A stretch of 64,000 bases of DNA from CAZPQK01 sp964588695 (lineage in GTDB: Bacteria; Krumholzibacteriota; Krumholzibacteriia; WVZY01; JAKEHA01), in contig CAZPQK010000002.1 of NCBI GenBank assembly GCA_964588695.1, positions 310,001 through 374,000 on the forward strand, read 5' to 3'. The position numbers and the translations under genes were made by a program. The notes beneath the pieces are model-generated. The model saw nothing but the letters and a program-made list of their open reading frames with translations, made no database searches and was not told the DNA's origin. Positions 49,380 through 58,544 of this stretch are shown here, piece after piece; position 1 is the stretch's first letter, and each line of letters begins with the position of its first letter.

Positions 49380-50714
49380 ATGACGTCGACTTCTCGCAAA
49401 TACCGCTCCCCTGCGGACATTTCGCGCGCGCTGTTTTGGCTAACCGCGGCGTGGTTCGGCCTGTGCGCACTGTTGTACAACTCCTTCACGATGGGAGCGG
49501 TGGCCAGGATCGCCCGCGCTGCGACCGGCAACTCCGACATCCCCGCGCCCAGCGGCGAATTGCTGCGATCCGGTCAATTCGCGTTTGTAGTTGCAGCCGC
49601 GGCTTGCGTCGGTGTCGCACTAATGGGCAAACTTCCGCCCCTGTCCCGGCTTCTCGCAGGTAAACATGCGCCCAAGATTGTTCTGGGGTTGGGTGCGCTG
49701 CTGGTACCATTTGCTTCTGCAGAGATTGCGTTGCGACCTACCGTCAAACATAGTGGCAAGTCGACATCTCTGTTTGTTAAAGACGAGCGCCTGGGCTGGA
49801 AGCTGCGACCCAACGCCGACGACAATTGGGGCGACACGCGCGTGGTCATCAACTCACGCGGATTGCGCGGTCCCGAGGTTCCCTATCAGCGAACCGACGC
49901 CTTTCGCATTCTCTACCTTGGCGATTCGGTTACGTTTGGATACACGCTCGAGCGTGCCGAAGACGCTTACCCCTTTGTAGTCGCGCGCGAACTAACCGCG
50001 ACAACCGGGCAAGACGTGGAAACTATCAATGCCGGCGTCGGCGGGTACTCGCCTTGGCAATATCTGGCGTATCTGGAGGACGAAGGCCTTAAGTACCAAC
50101 CCGATGTGGTGGTGATCGGGTTTGTGCTCAACGATGTCACCGAGAAATTTCACCTGACACGATTCGGCGGTAACACCGAGGGCTTTCAACTGCGTGAGTC
50201 CGCGTATTCAACGGTGGAGCGAGTGCTTTCGGCCAGCGCATTGGTCACCCAAACTCGTCGCATCAGCCGCATGTGGAAGGCAAGGCGCAAGCTCGGCGAC
50301 GACGTTCAGCTGGGCGCGATTCAACAGGAGATGCTAGACGTACACGCGCTAATCGACACCCCCAACTCGGAAACCGTGCAACGAGCATGGGAGTTAACGC
50401 TACAGAACATGCGCAACATTTACGCGACATGCGCGGCTAACGACATTGATGTGCTTACCGTCGTGTTCCCGTTTCGTGTCCAGTTAGACGACCCCGACAA
50501 CATGAACGCGCCCCAGCGACACATTGTCACCGCTCTACGGGCGGACAGCCTGGCGGTTTGGGATGTGTTGCCTGCACTTGTCGAAGCTTGCGCCAGCGGT
50601 GATATCACGGCCGACGACATTTTTGTGGACCATGACCATTTCACTAAGAGCGGAAGCGAACTGGTTGGGAAATTGATCGCCGCGGAATTACAACAGCGCG
50701 AGTCGTCGAACTAA
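49380..50714 (+). CDS. Membrane-anchored SGNH/GDSL hydrolase-like protein (paralog 1)
   Basis: A 444-residue protein with three N-terminal transmembrane segments (~17-45, 66-85, 95-115) and an extracytoplasmic SGNH domain. Block I is ILYLGDSVTFGYTL with the catalytic Ser; Asn lies in VIGFVLNDVTEKF; the terminal Asp-x-x-His pair is in VDHDHFTKSG. Members hydrolyse or transfer acyl/acetyl groups on glycans or lipids. ATG 49380 starts at the first polar residues after the terminator of the preceding gene. Convergent with a second SGNH gene, with a 1-base gap. Confidence 0.85.
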   Translation: MTSTSRKYRSPADISRALFWLTAAWFGLCALLYNSFTMGAVARIARAATGNSDIPAPSGELLRSGQFAFVVAAAACVGVALMGKLPPLSRLLAGKHAPKIVLGLGALLVPFASAEIALRPTVKHSGKSTSLFVKDERLGWKLRPNADDNWGDTRVVINSRGLRGPEVPYQRTDAFRILYLGDSVTFGYTLERAEDAYPFVVARELTATTGQDVETINAGVGGYSPWQYLAYLEDEGLKYQPDVVVIGFVLNDVTEKFHLTRFGGNTEGFQLRESAYSTVERVLSASALVTQTRRISRMWKARRKLGDDVQLGAIQQEMLDVHALIDTPNSETVQRAWELTLQNMRNIYATCAANDIDVLTVVFPFRVQLDDPDNMNAPQRHIVTALRADSLAVWDVLPALVEACASGDITADDIFVDHDHFTKSGSELVGKLIAAELQQRESSN

Positions 50715-50715
50715 C

Positions 50716-51831
50716 TTAATCCCCGCGTTCGACAGATTGGTACCAACGTACAAACGCGTCGCGAGCGGCGCGGTGACCGCCGATGGACCAATGGTCATAG
50801 TAGATCTCTTCGCCGCTATCGCGGCGTCGGACCAGATCGGTCATGGGATCGATCAGTTCGATGCCCAAACTGTCCGCGGTCGTCGCTAACCACTCGCCCC
50901 AGGAATCGCGCCCTTCGGTAACACCCACGTCGGACTCACGGGGTACGTACAGAATAACAAATCCTCGACCATCGGCGGCGGCAGCGTCGCGCCAGACGGT
51001 AAGCATGTTCGCCCCAAAAACTTCGGCTTTAGCAAGCAACGAATCCGGCCATGCGGAGGGCAACGTAATCGGCTCCGGCATTTCTCCGACCGCAACGTCG
51101 GCCGACATCTGGCGCGCGTCTTCGTCCACCTGTACCTGGATGCCATGCGCGCGCAACAACTGCAGCCGCGAATGTAGCGTGCTGGCAAGTAGCGACTTGC
51201 TTTTGCAGAACTGCATGAAGCGATGCGGCCACCGGGCCTTGTGGGCATATCGCTCCCGAAAGGATGTGTCGACGCTAAACCCGTTGTCGCTGAACACCGG
51301 ATACGGAATGGCATCGCTTGCTTTAACCTCGCGCAGCAAATCGCCCGGGTCGTTTTCGCAGAACACATACACTGCCAGATCCACCGCGAGCGAATCGGCC
51401 CATCGCTCGTACTCCAGGTAGCTCTGCAAGGTGCTGTATCCCATCATGCCGATCGCGATGGTCTCCACCGCAATGCCGGCCTGGGTCAACGAATCTTCGA
51501 TGAGTTCGTGAAAGGTGTGTACTAGCGGCACCTGTCGTGATTCGGTAAACGAGTCGCCAAAAAACGCGATGCGATAACCAGATTTCGCGGGCGCAGGATC
51601 GTCGTCGAGGTAGCCCAAACGGTTCACCGCGCGAAAAACTTCGTCGCCGCGGTCGTTTCGGTAGATCTTTGTGGTGTTGGGATAGAACCGCTGGCCGGTC
51701 AGTTCGTCGAAGTAGAACGTGTGAAAGGTAATCCCAGGAAGATTAAGCACTCGCAGCGCAAACTCGGCCACGCTAGCGGCGATCACAAGACCCACGAAGA
51801 GAAGACTAACGTTGGTCACAATTCGCTTCAT
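50716..51831 (-). CDS. Membrane-anchored SGNH/GDSL hydrolase-like protein (paralog 2)
   Basis: A 371-residue protein with a single N-terminal membrane anchor (residues ~8-28) and an SGNH domain. Block I is IAFFGDSFTESRQV, a possible Asn block is VYVFCENDPGD, and the terminal Asp/His are in IYYDHWSIGGH. It starts 27 bases after the large propeptidase-barrel gene and is probably co-transcribed with it. Similar FDELTGQRFYPN-type text near its N-terminus also occurs in convergent paralog 1 as an equivalent LGWKLRPN block, suggesting divergent duplicates. Confidence 0.84.
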   Translation of the reverse strand: MKRIVTNVSLLFVGLVIAASVAEFALRVLNLPGITFHTFYFDELTGQRFYPNTTKIYRNDRGDEVFRAVNRLGYLDDDPAPAKSGYRIAFFGDSFTESRQVPLVHTFHELIEDSLTQAGIAVETIAIGMMGYSTLQSYLEYERWADSLAVDLAVYVFCENDPGDLLREVKASDAIPYPVFSDNGFSVDTSFRERYAHKARWPHRFMQFCKSKSLLASTLHSRLQLLRAHGIQVQVDEDARQMSADVAVGEMPEPITLPSAWPDSLLAKAEVFGANMLTVWRDAAAADGRGFVILYVPRESDVGVTEGRDSWGEWLATTADSLGIELIDPMTDLVRRRDSGEEIYYDHWSIGGHRAARDAFVRWYQSVERGD

Positions 51832-51858
51832 ACCGCTGACTTGATGCTAACTTCTCTT

Positions 51859-54800
51859 CTAGAAGCCGAATCCCAGGCTAAAGTACCAACGCCACTCCTT
51901 ACCCTGAGTGATCGGCTCGGTGGTAAACACAGGGTCTTCATAAATGACTTCGTTGATGCCGTACGATCCGATGACGTTGATCGTCGTGGGGTAATTGTAG
52001 AACGAACGCCCCGAAACCCGAAGCTCGCCACCAACCGCTTTTTTGTACCCGGTGGTTTTAAACTCGTCTTCATCCCATGCATTTCCACCTTCGTAGAAAA
52101 CGCCGGCGTACGCGTTGCTTAGCTTAAGGTGCGCGATCTGCTTGTTAATGTGGCGCATCAGTGGAAATCGGTAAGTCGCGCGCCCCCATGCACCCTTAAG
52201 CCCGCCGATGGAGTAAAACGAATAGCCGCGCACACCGTCGAGACCACCAATGTAGTTGTAGAAGAAGTCGTCGACTTGCGCATCGATCACCGAACCGACA
52301 CCTTCGAGCACCAGGCTGTGTCGCGCCCACGGCAGCGCCAGGTACTCGGTCCACTCGAGTTGATACTTCCCAAACTTGTTATCGTCAAACACCGGACGAA
52401 ACGCGTAGGCAAATTCGCCGCTGCTGAATAGTTCGTCAAACGCCAGGGTTGCGCCAAGCGTAATCGCCCGGCCTCCGCGCGGGTTTATGTCCGAGTCGGT
52501 CGCGTTGGCGATTGCTTTGATTCGGTAACGCAACGACACTTCGTTGCCTTTAAAGTATTTCCAGCCGACGGGATTTTCCGGGCGGCGAATGCCGTCGTCG
52601 TCAAGAAACTCAGGGTCGATGAAAACCTTATACTCGCTGCGGCTGTACCACACAGTCAGGTCGTGCGCGGCCGACACCAGGAACGGCTCCACGAACTCAA
52701 GACGAAAGCCAGCGTCGATCGCCCACAGATCGTAAGTCGTATCCAGAAAAAACTGAGTACCGTCGATGTTGGGGTTGTCTTCAAATTTTTCGCGCAACAA
52801 GATGAAGTTCACGAACAACACGGGAAACAGACGGCGCACTTCGAAGTCTACGAAGGCGTCAAACTCGCCGTTAAGTCCGTAGCTCGCGCCGACAAAGAAG
52901 GTTTGATAATCAAGGATCTCGTTGCTCGCTAAGAACGCACCAGCGCGGAAGTCGCCGTCGTAGAGTACCGCGCGCGGATACAACTGAAAGTCGGTGTAGG
53001 TAGGCTTATACTTTCGCGTCGGATATTTAACGCCGCCGGCGCCGTTGCCGCTACCCTGGGCCAGGGTTTCGCCGGTGGCGTCCATGTCCAACACACCGGA
53101 TGACGCGTCGGTCGATGCCAGCGCGAGCCCGCGATCGGCGGGACGCGCCCGAAGGCGTTCGCAGTTATAAAAGTCGTTGTCGGCGCGGCTCGCAAATGCG
53201 ACTCGGTCCAGCGTTTCGACCGGTTGCGCGGGCTCGTCAATACTGGCCACGTGATAACCGTCGCCGTTGTATCCGGCGTAGACCAATGCCCCGGAAGCAG
53301 CGCTAACATCGGGCGCAAACGCGCCACCAATTACATTGGTTAGCTGCTCAAAACGTTCGGTAGAGAGGTCGTGGCGGTAGACGTTAAAAATACCGGTGCG
53401 GTCGCTGGAGAATACGACACTCTTGCCGTCGGGCGTGAAGCGAGCGTCGCGCTCGTCACTGTCGGTTCGCACTACGAATCGAAAGTTACTTCCGTTCGCA
53501 TCAATCATCGCAATGTCGCGGCTACCGCCTTCGAATATTCCAAACAGAATCTGCTGTCCGTCGGGAGAGAATTGCGGTTCGTAGAACTGCGTTCCCAATT
53601 GCGACGCGTATAGTTCCCGCTCGTTGCTGCCATCGGCATCCATCACGTGAATCGCGTGAGTCCCATCGCCATTTACCACAAAAAGGATCTGGCGGCCGTC
53701 AGGCGAAAACGACGGGTCGGACGCGCGTTTGTTTTTGGTCAGGCGCGTCTCTTTTTTGTTGGCGATATCGTAGACGTGGATGTCGCGCCGCTTAGCACCG
53801 TAGATGTTGACCTTTCGGTGACGTGCGTACGCCAGCCATTTGCCATCGGGCGAAAACGCGGGGCGTGACGACACGCCCGGTTTCACTATATCCAGTTCGC
53901 CCCCGTCGGCATCCATCAGATAGAGGGCCGTGCCCGCGTAGTCGGAGCCTTTGTTGGAAAGCAGCGCAACGCGCGCGCCGTCGGGGCTAAAGCTGGGCGC
54001 GTGGGTTTTAAAACCGTCGTCGGCAAGGATTTCGCCGGCACGTTGGTTGTTACGGACGTTGCGAAGCTGACGGTCGTAGCGATCGGCTAGCGCCGCCTGC
54101 CACTCGGCGTAGATCTCATCGCCACTTTTGCCCAGCGCGTCTTTCATCGCGCCATCCATTGTGAGGTTGCTAAACTTGCCTAAGTTCGCGGCGATTTCGG
54201 GAATCTTCTGTGCGCCGTAAGTCTCGGCGATGTAGCGCACCATTCCGTAGCCGTGGTCATACACTTGCTCGTTCTTAAGGCTGGTGTGGCACAAGCACCC
54301 CATCGGCACGTACTCCAGCATCTTGTCGTCAACGACCGCGGCGCGCAACACCATGTCGCGGTGCGTGTCCCAGCAGTCGTACTGCTTGGTCGGCGATTGG
54401 TATTGGGCCACGCCTTCGGCAAACCACGGCGGGACGGTTGAACCAACCAGCGGATAGGTTGCGATGACGTTGGGATAGCCGGTAAGCACGTCGGGGCGCT
54501 TTTCACGTTCGAAGCCGATGGCTTGCAAGTAAATCGCCGGGATCGCGCGCGGGCCCTTCATCGCGGCTTGAATGGAGACGATGTGCGTGAACTCGTGGGT
54601 GACCACGTTGCGTAGCCAGTCGTGGGTTCCGCGGAACCCGAACTCCAGGTTGGTCGCCCAAATTTCGACTTTGTTGTCGTAGTAGTACGCCGCGCCGTTG
54701 GCGTAATCCTCAGAATCTCGGATGACAAAGTTTACGCGGCCCGGCTCGTAGCCATAAAGTCCTGTGATGTGCGGGTAAACTTCTTCGGCGATTTCGGCGA

Positions 54801-54954
54801 CGCGTTGCGCGGTGTACGCCGCACCTTCGTGAAAGTGAACGTCGAAGTGTTCGGTAGAGAACGTCTTCCACTTTAAGCTTGGATCGGGAATACCCCAGGC
54901 GGCGGTGGCCCCGACTAGCACGAGGGCCAGCAACAACGATACTCGTTTAATCAT
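51859..54954 (-). CDS. Metallopeptidase - TolB beta-propeller - outer-membrane beta-barrel fusion
   Basis: A 1031-residue exported protein with three modules. Residues ~28-330: gluzincin-like peptidase with HEFTH (120-124) and WFAEG (Glu180). Residues ~335-640: six or more TolB/WD40-type blades, each with a phrase like PSFSPDGxxxxF and LYLMDADGG. Residues ~690-1031: a beta-barrel of the Omp85/surface-antigen type with GLDGVRGYSFYSIGG (RGY motif), ending in SLGFGF with the C-terminal Phe expected by the BAM machinery. The ATG at 54954 precedes a clear signal peptide. The barrel would anchor periplasmic or surface protease and propeller domains. Co-transcribed with an SGNH gene. Confidence 0.88.
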   Translation of the reverse strand: MIKRVSLLLALVLVGATAAWGIPDPSLKWKTFSTEHFDVHFHEGAAYTAQRVAEIAEEVYPHITGLYGYEPGRVNFVIRDSEDYANGAAYYYDNKVEIWATNLEFGFRGTHDWLRNVVTHEFTHIVSIQAAMKGPRAIPAIYLQAIGFEREKRPDVLTGYPNVIATYPLVGSTVPPWFAEGVAQYQSPTKQYDCWDTHRDMVLRAAVVDDKMLEYVPMGCLCHTSLKNEQVYDHGYGMVRYIAETYGAQKIPEIAANLGKFSNLTMDGAMKDALGKSGDEIYAEWQAALADRYDRQLRNVRNNQRAGEILADDGFKTHAPSFSPDGARVALLSNKGSDYAGTALYLMDADGGELDIVKPGVSSRPAFSPDGKWLAYARHRKVNIYGAKRRDIHVYDIANKKETRLTKNKRASDPSFSPDGRQILFVVNGDGTHAIHVMDADGSNERELYASQLGTQFYEPQFSPDGQQILFGIFEGGSRDIAMIDANGSNFRFVVRTDSDERDARFTPDGKSVVFSSDRTGIFNVYRHDLSTERFEQLTNVIGGAFAPDVSAASGALVYAGYNGDGYHVASIDEPAQPVETLDRVAFASRADNDFYNCERLRARPADRGLALASTDASSGVLDMDATGETLAQGSGNGAGGVKYPTRKYKPTYTDFQLYPRAVLYDGDFRAGAFLASNEILDYQTFFVGASYGLNGEFDAFVDFEVRRLFPVLFVNFILLREKFEDNPNIDGTQFFLDTTYDLWAIDAGFRLEFVEPFLVSAAHDLTVWYSRSEYKVFIDPEFLDDDGIRRPENPVGWKYFKGNEVSLRYRIKAIANATDSDINPRGGRAITLGATLAFDELFSSGEFAYAFRPVFDDNKFGKYQLEWTEYLALPWARHSLVLEGVGSVIDAQVDDFFYNYIGGLDGVRGYSFYSIGGLKGAWGRATYRFPLMRHINKQIAHLKLSNAYAGVFYEGGNAWDEDEFKTTGYKKAVGGELRVSGRSFYNYPTTINVIGSYGINEVIYEDPVFTTEPITQGKEWRWYFSLGFGF

Positions 54955-55065
54955 GTATGTGTTAAAGAGGGGTTGGTTTAGGCCGGGTGGTTCAAAAAAT
55001 TCAATCGGGTGGCGTAACTTCAATAATAATAGCGCGAAATTCGGGCTGGGTCAATGCGCCGGGCG

Positions 55066-57480
55066 TCACTCAAACAGGCTGTGCTGGCCCGCTGTCCGCG
55101 GCGGTTCGATCTTGGCCTTTTGCGGGACGACGAGGGACTTTGCCTCCTGCCCCATCGGAATGTAGGTGACTGCGCCACTGGCGATGTCCTTGCCCAGCGC
55201 GTCGGCCACTTCGTCTTTGGCGGAGAAATAGACAACCTGCCAACCTTCCGCGACCAGACGCTTTACGCAATCCAACAGATGTTGTAGGCGACCACTGTCG
55301 GCCTTGATGAACGGGTCATCCATTAGAAAAAATCCTGGCTCATCGCCACACAGGCGTTGCCCCAACGCGATTCGCACCGCCAGGTGAAGCTGGTCAAATG
55401 CACCGCCGGAGAGTGCTTCCACAGCGACGTCTCCACCGTCCTTTAACCGTACATTTATCTGTTCGTTTTCGATGTCGTAGGTCACTGCGGTGTAGCGGCC
55501 GCCGGTAAATTCGCGAAAGAGTTGCGACACGTAAGCATTGGCGCCAAACATTTCTTCGACGTGTGACGCTTCTTCGTCGCGCAGCGATTGCAGAATTCCT
55601 ACCGCACGCTGACCGGCGATGAGTTGATCACTCCGTGCCTGACAGAAAGCCAACAAGTCCTGGCGCAGCCGGCGCAGTTCAACCACCGAACGAACCCGAG
55701 GCACTTCGTCGAGTACTCGCAGTTCTCCCGCCCTAACTTCTAGCGCATGCAATCGGCGCCGACCACTTTCCAACTGAGTTGTGAGTTTTTCCACCAACTT
55801 GTTGGTGTGGGCCAACTCGGTTTCCAACTTCTGTGCATCTTTGGCAGAAACGCTTTCCGGGATCGACGCATCCAATGTGGCAACTTCGCCAGCAATGCGG
55901 TCGCGCCATTCGACGTGCTGCGCTGGGTCGAAACTATCGCCCAACAGTGTTCGCGCGGCGGAGAGTTTTTCGCGCGCGGCGTGATCGTGCCGACGTTGTT
56001 GTTCGGCGCGGGCTTGCAACTCTGGCAGCGTTTTGGCACCGCTGGTTGCTACAAACTCAGCCAACCGCGCTTCGCCTTCGGCGACGTCGGCGCGCAACTG
56101 CTGCAGGCGCTCGTCGGCGCGTTTCAGCTCGCCGTCTTCGACGGCAAGGCGCGTCTCCAATGTTTTCAACTCGGCCCGCTGCGCTTCCAGGTCGCCACTG
56201 ACGTCTTCGAGTGCGCTTTGGAAGTCGTTCACCGATTCTGCACCCAGGTTGACGCTTCGTCCCAACTGGGTGAGTTGGTCGCGCAACGCTTCGACCCTGG
56301 CGGCCGACCGGCCGACTCGGATTAGTGCAGCTCCCAGTGCCAGCGACACCGTCGCAAAACCGCCGGCCACGATCGCGATGGTTGTGGAAGGAGTTGTCAG
56401 GTAGCCCGCCACCGCGACCAATGCAAGCACAAGAAAACCGAACATGAACCACTTGATCAGTTTGCTTCCGGAACGAGTACGCATGTGCTCGGCACGAAAG
56501 AACTGGTAGCGCTCCATGAGTGGTCCCAGCCGTGATTTCAACTCGGCGAAGTGTGCTTCGGTAGGCTCGATGAGCTGGCGCACTTTTTCGACCTGGCTGC
56601 GAAGGCGTCCGACATCGGAAGCCGCACGGTTGCGTTGGTCCTGTTCGGTGCGAAGCCGCGCCTGCAAGTGATCGGATTGCACGACACCGCGCTGCCAATC
56701 GCGAACCAATTGGGCTTCGACTGGCTGATGCGCTGCCAGATGCTGCTGATGACTTTGCCACGCATCCAGCGCATCCAGCGCCCGCCGGTAGCGCTCGCGC
56801 AAACGAACGTCTTCGAATCGGGCCAGCTCGCGCTGTAAACGGTCGGCTTTGTGCGTCGCGCGCGCAAGCTCCAACGCCGTTTCGTCGAAGTCGTCGCGGA
56901 CGAGTTGCGCCATCGTGGTCTCGATTTCCTCAATCAGCGCAGTCGTACCATCGATTCGATCGGATAGCTTCTCGTCTTCGGCGCGGTTGGAGAATTTACT
57001 GTCCACGGTGGCACTTCGCATTAGGGCGTGCTTTTGTACGCCGCGCATCAAGCGGTCGATTTCGCCGGTGCGCATTCCGGTGAGGCGCGCGCTTACCGAG
57101 TTAAAGTAGCTGGTCGCCTCGTTGAGCGTGGCGTCGCTGTCGCGGACCAGGAAGACGTTGCGAAAATCGTCGGGGGTAATATCAAGTTGGGTAGTACTGG
57201 CCAGAGTGTCCTTTGGCCCGAGTTTGCGTTCGCGCCCAGCGACGTCGAGCACCAGGTAGCCTTCGGGCGATTCTTCGACGCGCCCCAGGTTGCCAAAGGG
57301 ACCGCCGATACGCCAGGCGGTACGCTTCAGGTCGCGCTTAAACAGCAAGCGAAAGATGGCGTCCAACAGCAGCGTCTTGCCGCGCTCGTTGGGCCCATGC
57401 ACCAACGTGAAGCCTCCCAAAGCGCGCTGAAACGCGGGCAGCGGACCGTAGCGAAACACGTGAACGTGCTTAATCCGCAT
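55066..57480 (-). CDS. YhaN/SbcC-like AAA+ ATPase with central transmembrane hairpin
   Basis: An 804-residue SMC-like ATPase. Walker A (GPNERGKT, 29-36) and the opening RIKHVHVFRYGPLPAF lie N-terminal; the ABC signature (LSGGAFDQLHLA) and Walker B (FFLMDDPF) lie C-terminal. Long coiled-coil arms join them, with two hydrophobic helices at ~343-361 and ~366-388 in the place of the zinc hook. That tip insertion is the hallmark of YhaN-like proteins, in contrast to SbcC/Rad50. Its start overlaps the nuclease gene by 11 bases. Together they likely form a membrane-tethered DNA-processing complex. Function beyond this is unknown. Confidence 0.9.
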   Translation of the reverse strand: MRIKHVHVFRYGPLPAFQRALGGFTLVHGPNERGKTLLLDAIFRLLFKRDLKRTAWRIGGPFGNLGRVEESPEGYLVLDVAGRERKLGPKDTLASTTQLDITPDDFRNVFLVRDSDATLNEATSYFNSVSARLTGMRTGEIDRLMRGVQKHALMRSATVDSKFSNRAEDEKLSDRIDGTTALIEEIETTMAQLVRDDFDETALELARATHKADRLQRELARFEDVRLRERYRRALDALDAWQSHQQHLAAHQPVEAQLVRDWQRGVVQSDHLQARLRTEQDQRNRAASDVGRLRSQVEKVRQLIEPTEAHFAELKSRLGPLMERYQFFRAEHMRTRSGSKLIKWFMFGFLVLALVAVAGYLTTPSTTIAIVAGGFATVSLALGAALIRVGRSAARVEALRDQLTQLGRSVNLGAESVNDFQSALEDVSGDLEAQRAELKTLETRLAVEDGELKRADERLQQLRADVAEGEARLAEFVATSGAKTLPELQARAEQQRRHDHAAREKLSAARTLLGDSFDPAQHVEWRDRIAGEVATLDASIPESVSAKDAQKLETELAHTNKLVEKLTTQLESGRRRLHALEVRAGELRVLDEVPRVRSVVELRRLRQDLLAFCQARSDQLIAGQRAVGILQSLRDEEASHVEEMFGANAYVSQLFREFTGGRYTAVTYDIENEQINVRLKDGGDVAVEALSGGAFDQLHLAVRIALGQRLCGDEPGFFLMDDPFIKADSGRLQHLLDCVKRLVAEGWQVVYFSAKDEVADALGKDIASGAVTYIPMGQEAKSLVVPQKAKIEPPRTAGQHSLFE

Positions 57481-58540
57481 GCGCTGTCTCCATCATCGCG
57501 CTTAGCACCAACTTCGCCACGCGGCGGCGTTCGTCTTCGGGGATCCGCTTGCGTTCGAGACGCGCGAGGAATCGTTGGTACATGTCGTTCTTAATGAGTT
57601 CGCCAACGTCGGACCATTCGGCGGCGAGGGTCGCAACGCCGGGCCACGCACGCAACTCGTCCAGCGATCGCGCAAACCCGGCTTCGGTTTCGCCACGCGC
57701 GGCCAGGTCGATAAAACCGCCGACGGTAAGTTCTACGGTGGCGTGTTCGGGCACGCGAGTGAGTTCGTATTTGATTTGCTCGATCGGGTCGCCGGGTTCA
57801 AACGGCGAAAGCGTTACGCCGATTCGCTGGAAGTGTTTGGTCGCGAGCGCCACCGGTGTCGGCGCCTTACCGGCTTCAATCCACGCGGCCGATCGCACGC
57901 CGGTTTCTTTGCGGGTGATCGACACCGGCGAGCCGGGGTACACCACGTAGCCGTTGCCGCTGCGCCGCACATCGAAGCTGCGATGGAAGTGGCCGGCCAG
58001 CACGAAGTCAAAGTCGAAGCCTTCCAGTGTGGCCAGCGACACCGGCATGTATTCGTGCGCGCCTTCTTCGCCGTGGTCGTCGCGCGTGGGGACCAAGTCC
58101 ATCAACTCGCCGTGGTAAAGCAGCACGTTGGTGCCGCCATCGCGTATCGATTGCGCGGCGGTGTAGAGTCTATCGATAACCGCCGACTCGCCCACGTCTT
58201 CAAACGGAAGGCCGATGATGCGAAAGTCCCCCACGTCGACGAAGGCTCCTGCCTCCAGCAACAACGCAGAAGTTCGACCCAAGTAGTCGCCCGAACCCAG
58301 ACCGCCGACGTCGTGGTTTCCGGGAATGATGACGACGGGCACTGAAGTGTCTTCAAGTCGGCGACGAAGTTCGGGTTTCAGCAGGCTTACGTCAGAGTTG
58401 GCGTCAAAGAGGTCGCCGGAAATTACCAGCGCGTCGGCGTTGCGGTCGGTGGCGACGGCCAGCAGGTGCTCAAGCGCGTCCCAGCGTTCATCGTGGCCAC
58501 GACTGGTGAGGTGAAGATCGGCGGTGTGAAGCAGTGGCAT
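57470..58540 (-). CDS. SbcD/YhaO-like metallophosphoesterase (DNA nuclease subunit)
   Basis: A 356-residue calcineurin-like phosphoesterase. Metal-binding motifs are HTADLHL, SGDLFD, GNHD and, further on, LAGHFHR. It is the expected nuclease partner of the SMC-like ATPase encoded immediately downstream (11-base overlap). Length and the C-terminal capping region fit YhaO/SbcD rather than a phosphoprotein phosphatase. It follows the LysR gene by four bases, so the three may form one transcript. Confidence 0.92.
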   Translation of the reverse strand: MPLLHTADLHLTSRGHDERWDALEHLLAVATDRNADALVISGDLFDANSDVSLLKPELRRRLEDTSVPVVIIPGNHDVGGLGSGDYLGRTSALLLEAGAFVDVGDFRIIGLPFEDVGESAVIDRLYTAAQSIRDGGTNVLLYHGELMDLVPTRDDHGEEGAHEYMPVSLATLEGFDFDFVLAGHFHRSFDVRRSGNGYVVYPGSPVSITRKETGVRSAAWIEAGKAPTPVALATKHFQRIGVTLSPFEPGDPIEQIKYELTRVPEHATVELTVGGFIDLAARGETEAGFARSLDELRAWPGVATLAAEWSDVGELIKNDMYQRFLARLERKRIPEDERRRVAKLVLSAMMETAHAD

Positions 58541-58544
58541 CGCG

